Shown one piece after another: positions 9,307-15,804 of a DNA stretch of 64,000 nucleotides; position 1 is the first letter of the stretch, and every line of letters begins with the position of its first letter. The position numbers and the translations under genes are program-made. Source of the DNA: Dyadobacter jejuensis (GTDB taxonomy: Bacteria > Bacteroidota > Bacteroidia > Cytophagales > Spirosomataceae); NCBI RefSeq assembly GCF_003149085.1, contig NZ_QGDT01000004.1, forward strand, positions 124,001 to 188,000, in the 5' to 3' direction. The notes beneath the pieces were generated by a model that made no database searches, was not told the origin of the DNA, and saw nothing but the letters and a program-made list of their open reading frames with translations.

Positions 9307-9747
9307 TTACTCGTTTTCAAGTAGATCGTGATTTACCATCCAGTTGATGCCGAATTGATCTTTCAACATTCCAAAATAAGAGCCCCAAAAAGTTTCGTCT
9401 AAGGGCATAGTTATGGTGCCTCCTTCCGAAAGTTTCGCAAATAACGAATCCGCCTCTTCTTTGGAATCTACATTTAAGGATATTGAAAAGTTATCTCCCA
9501 TCGTTACATCCGGTCCAAAGCCGGGTACTGTGTCGCTGCCCATTAAAACAGTTTCTGTACTAATGGGAAGAGACACATGCATCAGCCTGTTTTTCATCTC
9601 GTTCGAAAGCTCCGGCATACCTTCTTCTGGAGGCATCTCACCAAACCGGCTTAGATCTTTAAATTCTCCGCCGAGCGCCGATTGATAAAAATTAAATGCC
9701 AGCTCGCAGTTTCCTTGAAAAGTTAAATAAACATTTACTTTTGCCAT
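9307..9747 (-). CDS. VOC/PhnB-like glyoxalase-fold protein
   Basis: From MAKVNVYLTFQGNCELAFNFYQSALGG the 146 residues match the PhnB/3-demethylubiquinone-like branch of the vicinal-oxygen-chelate superfamily, ending with the characteristic FWGSYFGMLKDQFGINWMVN. An upstream in-frame ATG (9804) would add 19 residues and overlap the previous gene by 4 bp, but the extension is unlike the family. Many such proteins are annotated only as VOC family; a catalytic activity cannot be assigned. Likely co-transcribed with the DinB-fold and SRPBCC genes, a set often found together in Bacteroidota. Confidence 0.85.
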   Translation of the reverse strand: MAKVNVYLTFQGNCELAFNFYQSALGGEFKDLSRFGEMPPEEGMPELSNEMKNRLMHVSLPISTETVLMGSDTVPGFGPDVTMGDNFSISLNVDSKEEADSLFAKLSEGGTITMPLDETFWGSYFGMLKDQFGINWMVNHDLLENE

Positions 9748-9800
9748 GATTTTATCGATTTCGTGATTAAATTTTAAGGTGTTTCCCGAATTTTGATTGT

Positions 9801-10331
9801 TCAATAGCTCAGACTGTCGTCTATGTCGTAGCGCATACCTTTTAGGCCGAGTAGTTTTCGCATCAAGCCAATCTGGCCCAGAAGATAATCCTCTCTACCT
9901 ATGCACATCCCTATCATATTCAGCACGTTTTCCTTAACGAAGGAAACGTTCATTCCGAAGGGATAATCCATTTCGAGGAGTTCGTCGGGTGCTATAAGCA
10001 GCATTTCATACACTTTAGGGGAAATGATTGCAAAACTGTCCTTTAGCTCTTCCAGTGTGGGGTAGGCAAAGTTTTCATCCAATGCCCTGGCTTCGTTAAA
10101 TAAGTGCTCATAAGGGTCTTTATCGTCTATACCCAACAGGTTGCCGATCCAATACCGGCAGTTAACCAGGTTTCCAGCCATCCAGACGACATGGTTGGTG
10201 TTGTTGTCCATTCGCCTTAATGCCGCTTCTTCGGAAATACCGTCCAATGCATTTCTAAAACTTTGTGAATGCATGCGATAAGCAGGAATGATAATGTCCA
10301 GTTTTTTTGATACTGAAGTGTCTATAGTCAT
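9801..10331 (-). CDS. DinB-superfamily (four-helix bundle) protein
   Basis: The 176-residue protein has the DinB/YfiT-like helical bundle pattern: an N-terminal helix, NNTNHVVWMAGNLVNCRYW (first metal-His position, residue ~44) and a C-terminal GREDYLLGQIGLMRKLLGL helix, where classic members carry HxxxHxGQ. The C-terminal metal-histidine position appears to be Glu, so metal binding may be altered. DinB-fold enzymes include thiol-transferases and damage-inducible proteins of unknown role. It lies 18 bp after the SRPBCC gene. Confidence 0.75.
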   Translation of the reverse strand: MTIDTSVSKKLDIIIPAYRMHSQSFRNALDGISEEAALRRMDNNTNHVVWMAGNLVNCRYWIGNLLGIDDKDPYEHLFNEARALDENFAYPTLEELKDSFAIISPKVYEMLLIAPDELLEMDYPFGMNVSFVKENVLNMIGMCIGREDYLLGQIGLMRKLLGLKGMRYDIDDSLSY

Positions 10332-10349
10332 CGTATTAATTGGTTAAAT

Positions 10350-10784
10350 TTAGGATTCAGAATATTGCTTGATCCGCCCTAAGGCCTTAGGAAATGCATC
10401 GTTGAAATATTCCTCCATTTCTGGGGTAATATCCATAATCACCTGTAATTCGATACTTGTGTCAGATTCTTTCTTTAGAAAATAAATCTCCTTGGCCCCT
10501 TGCCAAGTTGTTGCGGTTTCTACGCCCTCTTTCAACTCCTTTTGATGCGAGAATACCATCTGCTCATTGACGATCAATTTTTCGACCAGTGAACGCATAC
10601 CATCCCCATTTTTGGCTAGAAAATCAATGGTATGTCCCTGCTTCAAGTCTCCTTTATAATGGCTGCCTTCCATAAAGACACTGGTCCATTTTTCGTACGT
10701 TTTAGGCTGCCACAGAACTTCCCAGATTCTTTCTCTAGGAGCATTTATAGAGACAGAAAATGATATGGTTTTAAGTTTTTCCAT
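10350..10784 (-). CDS. SRPBCC domain protein (START/Bet v1 fold)
   Basis: The 144 residues show the SRPBCC hallmark start (ISFSVSINAPRERIWEVLWQPKTYEKW) and C-terminal helix (EEYFNDAFPKALGRIKQYSES). This fold forms a hydrophobic ligand cavity; members are lipid-binding or stress-linked, and no ligand can be read from sequence. It leads a minus-strand gene group with the DinB-fold and VOC proteins. The truncated SRPBCC part of the chimera at 8287-8919 belongs to the AHSA1 branch and is not its duplicate. Confidence 0.85.
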   Translation of the reverse strand: MEKLKTISFSVSINAPRERIWEVLWQPKTYEKWTSVFMEGSHYKGDLKQGHTIDFLAKNGDGMRSLVEKLIVNEQMVFSHQKELKEGVETATTWQGAKEIYFLKKESDTSIELQVIMDITPEMEEYFNDAFPKALGRIKQYSES

Positions 10785-10855
10785 TGCCTACCCGATTTGA
10801 TTTCTCAAAGTTAGATATTGGAAAAGCAAGGCCACTTTACCTATGTCAAGAAATG

Positions 10856-11434
10856 CTAGTTGGTAATCATTTCCTTGCGAATACGGCTGAGGGAGGTGTC
10901 TGCAATGCCTAAGTAAGAGGCAATCTGTTTCAGGGGAGCCTGTTGCACAATTTGAGGTCGGTGTTCTATCAATTGTAAATATCGCATGGAGGCAGAGTGT
11001 GTAATCATTTCAATAGAGCGCTGCTGCGTCTGGAATAGTTGTCCAGACATCCATTCCCGGCCCCATTCCCGTATCGATTCCATGCTATGGTATAAATATT
11101 GAAAATCGTTAAATTCAATCTTCCACACGACGGCATCGGTGACAGATTGTATATTCTGTATGGATGGTAGGTGTTGAAACAAAGACGACACTTCATTCGC
11201 TATTTCATTTTCGCAGATAAACTGGGTGGTGATTTCTTGGCCATTAAAATCATTCACGAAAAAGCGTATCAACCCTTTTTCTACCAGATAATAAGCATTA
11301 GAAGTTTTGCCTTCCCGCAGTAAAAAATCGTTTTTCGATAAGATCACCCTTTGATGTAAGGAGGCTATAATTTCTAAATCCTCTGGGTTCATCAGCGGAT
11401 GACTGTAAATTTTTTGAAATAGTGTGTCTGCCAT
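10856..11434 (-). CDS. Crp/Fnr-family transcriptional regulator
   Basis: The protein has 192 residues, with a cyclic-nucleotide-binding-like beta-roll at ~20-115 (REGKTSNAYYLVEKGLIRFF) and a short C-terminal helix-turn-helix (PLKQIASYLGIADTSLSRIRKE). The phosphate-binding Arg-Ala motif of cAMP receptors is absent, as usual in this Bacteroidota subgroup. It lies 71 bp upstream of the SRPBCC-DinB-VOC group on the same strand and may control it. A second member of the subgroup is encoded at 54358-54924. Confidence 0.88.
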   Translation of the reverse strand: MADTLFQKIYSHPLMNPEDLEIIASLHQRVILSKNDFLLREGKTSNAYYLVEKGLIRFFVNDFNGQEITTQFICENEIANEVSSLFQHLPSIQNIQSVTDAVVWKIEFNDFQYLYHSMESIREWGREWMSGQLFQTQQRSIEMITHSASMRYLQLIEHRPQIVQQAPLKQIASYLGIADTSLSRIRKEMITN

Positions 11435-11884
11435 AATTTTGGTTTACCGTGAATATATAAATCTTCAATTGTGGAAAGAATAGGATCTGTCTTGATTCTG
11501 ACATCCCAAATAATTTAAACTACTGACTATGAGTATATATTAACTGATAATTTTACATAAAGCTAAATTAAAAAGTTGAGTAAGCTAATCTCTAGAAGCT
11601 AAGTTTTTCGGGATTAGCATGTACAGTTCCGTTTTAAACGGAAAGCACAACAGTCTGTCAACGCACTACGCGAACCCCTCCTGCGCTTTTACCCCCTATC
11701 GGCACGACTATTGTAGGTCAGCAGGTATATCCATACCATCGTGACCAGCAATGGCGCGTCCTTCTTGATTTTATATGCTGAACCATGGAGGGAGACTTCC
11801 ATGACCTACCGGCAAGGATGGCCCGCAGACGAGGCTATATGGTTAAGGGTATTAACAAATTATTTTCAACTAAATAGGAATACG
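11435..11884. other. Non-coding stretch between divergent genes
   Basis: About 450 bases. The frame of the downstream gene stays open back to 11741, but that extension shows no family similarity and is probably chance or a decayed fragment. AT-rich near 11510-11580, where promoters of the flanking divergent genes may lie. Confidence 0.4.
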
Positions 11885-12520
11885 ATGCATAACGAAAAGC
11901 AAAATATATTGGTAGCGGGGGCGAATGGAACGACAGGCAAGATCATTATTGATTTATTGAAAAAGTCTGAGAAATATACGCCTGTCGCCATGGTGAGAGA
12001 ACAGGAGCAAAAAGAAGCGTTTGAAAAGGAGAACGTATCTGCCGTACTGGCCGATTTGGAAAAAGACCTCAGTCAGGCAGTGATGAACGTGCATAAAGTG
12101 ATTTTTGCTGCAGGATCAAAGGGGAAGAATGTAGAAGGGATCGATCGGGATGGGGCCAAGCGCCTTACAGATGCTGCCAAAGAAGCGGGTGCAACCAAGT
12201 TTGTAATGCTTAGCTCTATGGGTGCCGACAACCCTTCGGCCAATGAGGATCTAAAAGCATATTTACAGGCCAAACAAGAGGCTGATGAGCACTTGATGGC
12301 AAGCGGTATGAATTATTCCATTATTAGGCCCGGCTCATTGTCAAACGAAAAAGGGACTGGCAAAATAGAGTTACAGGAAAAATTTGAAAGGCAGGGGAAT
12401 ATTACACGAGCCGATGTAGCCCAGACTCTGGTTGCAGTTTTGGAAGACGGAGTACAGCAAAATCAGGTATGCGAAATTTTAAGTGGAAAGATTCCTATAG
12501 AGGTAGCCGTACGCGCATAG
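11885..12520 (+). CDS. NAD(P)-binding atypical SDR (NmrA/YwnB-like)
   Basis: From MHNEKQNILVAGANGTTGKIIIDLL the 211-residue protein shows the GxxGxxG dinucleotide motif (residues ~12-18) of atypical short-chain dehydrogenases, then VIFAAGSKG, FVMLSSMGAD and a helix AYLQAKQEADEHLMASGMNYSIIRPG. Family members bind NAD(P) and act as sugar-epimerase-like enzymes or redox sensors; the substrate is unknown. An in-frame start at 11741 would add 48 unsupported residues, so the ATG at 11885 is preferred. Confidence 0.85.
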   Translation: MHNEKQNILVAGANGTTGKIIIDLLKKSEKYTPVAMVREQEQKEAFEKENVSAVLADLEKDLSQAVMNVHKVIFAAGSKGKNVEGIDRDGAKRLTDAAKEAGATKFVMLSSMGADNPSANEDLKAYLQAKQEADEHLMASGMNYSIIRPGSLSNEKGTGKIELQEKFERQGNITRADVAQTLVAVLEDGVQQNQVCEILSGKIPIEVAVRA

Positions 12521-12692
12521 GCATAAACGTAAATGATTTTTAGGAGTCTATTCCTTAATTGTACCTTTGAAGCGAGTCTGAGTAGATTAGAGTCTCCCCT
12601 TGCTTTCCGAATCATCATTTCTCATGATAGGCACACGACGATTTGGGTTTTGATATTTTCCAGAGATCATTTTACAAAGTAAGAGCAAAGAC

Positions 12693-13745
12693 ATGCTGAG
12701 AACTGCATTAGTGATGGTACTGCTATCCATTTTGGGGCACAAGGCGATTTCGCAATCGAGCTATTCCCCGCCTTTATTTGAAGGAAAAATTACCGATATA
12801 GATGATACCAACATTTTCCGCACCAAGGATTATTATAATTGGTGCGGATCGATCGTAAAGTCCGAGGATGGGCTCTATCATATGTTTTATTCCCGCTGGC
12901 CCAAAGCGACAAAATTCACCGGCTGGCTACTGTACTCTGAGGTAGCCCATGCGGTGTCGACCACTCCCAGCGGGCCCTGGGAGTATAAAGAAACGGTACT
13001 GAAGGGCAGGGGTGCAGGACATTGGGATGCCATCACGGCGCATAATCCTAAGATCAAATTTTTCGAAGGCAAGTACTACCTGTATTATATCTCCACGAAC
13101 ATGGGCGATAGGGCCTATAGCGAGGATGAACTCATGGAAATTAGCCATAAAGGATATACCCATCCTAAATGGGGGATTTTACGCCCTAACCAAAGGACTG
13201 GTGTGGCCGTAGCCACCTCCTTGGAGGGCCCTTGGGAGCGTTTCGATGCACCCTTAATCGAGCCTTCGGGGCCAATCGCCACTTTGACCGTAAACCCAGC
13301 CATCGACCGGGGTCGGGATGGACGCTACTATCTCATTATAAAAGGGGACAAGCCCAATGAAACCAAGTTTATTAGAAATCAGGCCATGGCCATCTCAGAC
13401 AGTCCATTGGGCCCGTTCGTCATTCAACCCAAGCCGGTGATCGATTATATTGACACGGAGGATATGTCCCTTTGGTACGATCAAAAAAGGAATAAATATT
13501 TCGGTATTTTCCATGCCCATAAATTCATAGGCCTGGTAAGCTCCGACGATGGCATTCATTGGGAAAAGGCTCAGGAGTATGAGGTGATGCCTAAGAAAAT
13601 AAATAGAAAGGATGGCACTACCATGGTCCCCGACCGTCTAGAACGGCCCTTTGTGTATAGGGAGGATGGTGACCTACAGGTGCTGGGCCTGGCCTGTAAG
13701 CTGGGCGACGACTCCTTTATTATAACCATTCCTATCAACGAATGA
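12693..13745 (+). CDS. Secreted glycoside-hydrolase-like five-bladed beta-propeller protein
   Basis: A signal peptide (LVMVLLSILGHKAISQ) precedes about 330 residues of repeated blades: GLYHMFYSRWP, GKYYLYYIS, GRYYLIIKGD, NKYFGIFHAH, with SPLGPF and SLEGPWE inter-blade motifs. This is the pattern of GH43/GH117/GH130-type propellers and the Bacteroidota proteins annotated as glycoside hydrolase family protein. Substrate and exact family are not decidable here. A TACCTTTG box (12562-12569) matches the Bacteroidota -7 element, about 120 bp upstream. A terminator follows at 13766. Confidence 0.82.
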   Translation: MLRTALVMVLLSILGHKAISQSSYSPPLFEGKITDIDDTNIFRTKDYYNWCGSIVKSEDGLYHMFYSRWPKATKFTGWLLYSEVAHAVSTTPSGPWEYKETVLKGRGAGHWDAITAHNPKIKFFEGKYYLYYISTNMGDRAYSEDELMEISHKGYTHPKWGILRPNQRTGVAVATSLEGPWERFDAPLIEPSGPIATLTVNPAIDRGRDGRYYLIIKGDKPNETKFIRNQAMAISDSPLGPFVIQPKPVIDYIDTEDMSLWYDQKRNKYFGIFHAHKFIGLVSSDDGIHWEKAQEYEVMPKKINRKDGTTMVPDRLERPFVYREDGDLQVLGLACKLGDDSFIITIPINE

Positions 13746-13765
13746 GGGCGATCTGGTAGGGCTAG

Positions 13766-13786
13766 GAAGGTGGAAACCTTTTTTTT
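13766..13786 (+). terminator. Intrinsic terminator after the propeller gene
   Basis: AAGGT (13767-13771), GGAA loop, ACCTT (13776-13780), then a run of T. The stem is short, but position and U-tract fit, 20 bp after the stop. Confidence 0.5.
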
Positions 13787-13897
13787 ATATTAAATCTGGA
13801 AAATTGCTGGGGTTTCAGTTCGTGGAATGGTCCTGGCCTGAAGCGCATACTTTGGTCAATAGCCCGGAGTCGATCCTGATAAGCGGGTTCCCGGATG

Positions 13898-14106
13898 CTA
13901 ATTAAAAGATTGTTTAAAGGCAAGGGGTGAAGTGTTGGTTTTACTCTTAAATAACTTCATTTCTTCGGCAAGTGCTTCGGTAAAGCCGGCTACGGCAAAT
14001 TTGGTGGAACAATAGATCCCAAACCCAGCAAAGTTGCCCGTATAGCCGCCAATATTCCCAAGCCTTTAGACGCCCCGGTTATAAACCATACTTTTTTAGT
14101 GTTCAT
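13898..14106 (-). pseudogene. Collapsed short-chain dehydrogenase pseudogene
   Basis: The minus strand from the ATG at 14106 encodes MNTKKVWFITGASKGLG, a normal SDR N-terminus with the TGxxxGxG cofactor motif. A different frame then directly continues GGYTGNFAGFGIYCSTKFAVAGFTEALAEEM, the YxxxK catalytic segment, and stops at 13898. About 120 residues between these motifs are missing and the halves are out of frame, so an internal deletion inactivated the gene. The segment 13787-13897 upstream on the plus strand also holds an open frame without a start and no recognisable match. Confidence 0.8.
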
Positions 14107-14283
14107 CTTTTTAGTGTTTTAAATTTACACTGCAAAGTTGCCAATGCCCAGCCGTTAATACTTTTCCAAATCTATCGAAGGCTTAGCAAAATCTACTTTT
14201 ATGTGGTTCTCTTCCGGTATTACTTACCGTTCACTCATTTTGTCGAAAGATTTAGTAGGGTATATGTTGGTGAATGGTGTGAT

Positions 14284-14493
14284 ATGGATATTTTTATCAA
14301 TCTGAATATAAAACGTATTGATAGGATGGGATCTACTGGAGTTTTAATCGTGGTATTTATTCTGGCGGCCTTGCTGCTGTTCATAGGGATCAAAAAGAGG
14401 AATAAGCTGCTGATCACAGTGGCCTCAGTAGGCCTTTCTACATTATTTCTTGTCGTTTTGGCTATCCTGTATGCCGTTAAGTATACGATGTGA
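14284..14493 (+). CDS. Possible small two-helix membrane protein
   Basis: A 69-residue frame from the ATG at 14284 carries two hydrophobic helices (GVLIVVFILAALLLFIGI and LLITVASVGLSTLFLVVLAI) separated by KKRNK. The same frame is open back to 14203 but the extension is less convincing. No family recognised; it could be a genuine small membrane protein or a remnant in this decayed stretch. Confidence 0.45.
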   Translation: MDIFINLNIKRIDRMGSTGVLIVVFILAALLLFIGIKKRNKLLITVASVGLSTLFLVVLAILYAVKYTM

Positions 14494-14800
14494 TCCTTTT
14501 ATGTATAAGTCGGTAGGGGAGTATTTCCCCTAGTAGGGATAGCCTTTTTAGTAGGTTATGTTTGGTCTTTGGAATAGACCACAAAAAAGCCCCCTCCCCC
14601 GATCCTCCATTTTTTCGCCGTTCCCGGACCCTATTTCCCTTCAATAACCTTCCCTCGCCGACTGCCGACTGCCGACTGCCGACCACCTTCCCAAAGGGAT
14701 AAGGGTAGACCTGTTGCGAAAGTCATTGAAATTGAGGAACTTTTGGACTTAAGCGGGAAGAAAATTGAGGTGGAAAATGTTTAAAATAGTAGTTCTTGAA
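14494..14800. other. Gene-free stretch with a repeat and a short coding relic
   Basis: Contains the dispersed 58-bp repeat and a heptamer array (14602-14684). Bases 14713-14784 hold a start-less open frame reading VAKVIEIEELLDLSGKK and ending ENV-stop, which looks like the 3' relic of a lost gene. Confidence 0.4.
14602..14684. repeat. 58-bp dispersed repeat copy A plus GCCGACT heptamer array
   Basis: Bases 14602-14659 match 15725-15782 at 53 of 58 positions with no gaps. Immediately after the shared segment, a heptamer array runs as three GCCGACT units plus GCCGACC (14657-14684). Confidence 0.85.
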
Positions 14801-14833
14801 TTTGTCAACATAACCTAAAGGGGGTTATATTTG
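14801..14833 (+). promoter_or_regulatory. Promoter with operator-like inverted repeat for the toxin-antitoxin pair
   Basis: TTTG at 14801-14804 and TATATTTG at 14826-14833 match the Bacteroidota -33 and -7 elements with suitable spacing. Between them, ATAACC-N7-GGTTAT (14810-14828) is a perfect inverted repeat overlapping the -7 box. Antitoxins usually repress their own promoter through such sites. The antitoxin ATG is 38 bp downstream. Confidence 0.6.
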
Positions 14834-14870
14834 TTTATAAATGAAGCAACCTTTTTAACTGTATAAAAAA

Positions 14871-15062
14871 ATGATAACGTTCACAATTGAGTTGCCAGAG
14901 GAAGAAAGCTCCTTTTTTAAGGAATTTTTAAGCAAGATTCATGGTAAAATTATTTCGGAGGAAAGAGTTCCTAATAAGGAAACTATTAAGGCCATGAAAG
15001 AGCTTAAAAATGGGAAAGGTAATAGGGCAGGAAGTGTTGATGAGTTTTTGAAATTAGTATAG
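14871..15062 (+). CDS. RelB-like small antitoxin
   Basis: The 63-residue acidic protein begins with beta strand ITFTIELPEEE and continues with helical KETIKAMKELKNGKGNRAGSVDEFLKLV, the pattern of small RelB/DinJ-like antitoxins in Bacteroidota (a regulatory N-terminus and a toxin-binding C-terminal tail). The next gene starts 2 bp downstream and is a YafQ-type toxin, which supports the call. The antitoxin looks intact while the toxin is frameshifted. Probably self-repressing via the inverted repeat upstream. Confidence 0.7.
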   Translation: MITFTIELPEEESSFFKEFLSKIHGKIISEERVPNKETIKAMKELKNGKGNRAGSVDEFLKLV

Positions 15063-15064
15063 TC

Positions 15065-15348
15065 ATGTTTGAAATACTATACTCAACGAAATTTCTTACA
15101 GATGCTAAATTACTCAAAAAGCGTAGTTTAAGGGATTTTGATGAATTGGCGAATGTGCTAGAATATTAGCAGATAAAGGGCATAAGGGACTGGATAGGAA
15201 GCATAATGCCCATAAATTAAGAGGTGGATATAGTGGCTATTGGGAATGTCATGTTCGACCAGATGTATTACTTATTTGGGACGAAAATGAAAAACTAATG
15301 CTACTGGAATTGGTAAGAACGGGTACGCACTCCGACCTGTTTAAATAA
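15065..15348 (+). pseudogene. Frameshifted YafQ/RelE-type mRNA interferase toxin
   Basis: Frame one reads MFEILYSTKFLTDAKLLKKR to DELANVLEY and stops at ~15169. The continuing frame picks up at ~15157 with ARILADKGHKGLDRKHNAHKL, then GYWECHVRPDVLLIWDENE and ends LVRTGTHSDLF, the strongly conserved YafQ C-terminus. One missing base near 15156 explains the break. RelE/YafQ toxins cut ribosome-bound mRNA; the catalytic C-terminal region survives only out of frame, so the toxin should be inactive unless the shift is a sequencing error or bypassed. Confidence 0.85.
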
Positions 15349-15355
15349 TAAATCA

Positions 15356-15573
15356 ATGCAAATCACAAGAAAAGTCATGGGAGATAATAATGGCTATTTT
15401 GTTGAATTCACTCCAAAAAAAATGATTTTACCTCTTTTGAGCTAGCTCGAATGATGGATTTTATCTCAACTATTATACAGTGGCAAGTCCCAAAGGAGAG
15501 GTTCAATATTGAATTCGCAAAGATTAAGGATCTTGAGCGGCATTTTGAAATCCGTGATCTTGATGTACTATAA
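15356..15573 (+). pseudogene. Small hypothetical gene with a homopolymer frameshift
   Basis: An ATG at 15356 opens MQITRKVMGDNNGYFVEFTPK, then an eight-A run (15415-15422) shifts the frame; one more A would continue NDFTSFELARMMDFISTIIQ to LERHFEIRDLDVL and a stop at 15573. The joined 72-residue protein looks coding, but no family is recognised. It begins 7 bp after the toxin gene. The break could be mutation, slippage-based recoding or a sequencing error. Confidence 0.5.
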
Positions 15574-15724
15574 AAGAGCTGGTCTCAAAAAACCAAGACA
15601 ACATGTTCTCTACTAATTGGTTAATTGAATTATGAAGGTTAGACGGAACTAGGAGATTGTAAAATAAATTCGAATGATTCATCAACAAGACAGAGTTCAT
15701 TTTACACAGCCCAAGATTAATAAT

Positions 15725-15804
15725 ATCCTCCATTTTCCTGCCGTTCCCAGAACCTATTTCCCTTCAATAACCTTCCCTCGCCTAAACCCTAATCCCTAAA
15801 CCCT
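15725..15804. repeat. 58-bp dispersed repeat copy B plus CCTAAAC heptamer array
   Basis: Bases 15725-15782 repeat 14602-14659 (53/58). At the same junction a different heptamer array starts (CCTAAAC/CCTAATC units, 15781-15804), resembling telomere-type repeats by chance. The array runs into the 3' end of the polymerase gene: its stop and last codons (Ser-Arg-Val) are built from these heptamers. Confidence 0.85.

Noticed and set aside
11741-11884. Extended N-terminus for the NAD(P)-binding protein
   Set aside because: The 48 extra residues lack similarity to the family, whose Rossmann motif normally begins within the first 10-15 residues.
15524-15733. A 69-codon minus-strand frame after dnaE2
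   Set aside because: Overlaps the better-supported plus-strand small gene and has no family pattern.
15781-15804. CCCTAAA repeats that look like plant telomere sequence
   Set aside because: Only about three units, at the end of a bacterial repeat and inside the 3' end of a bacterial gene; coincidence or slippage array, not contamination.
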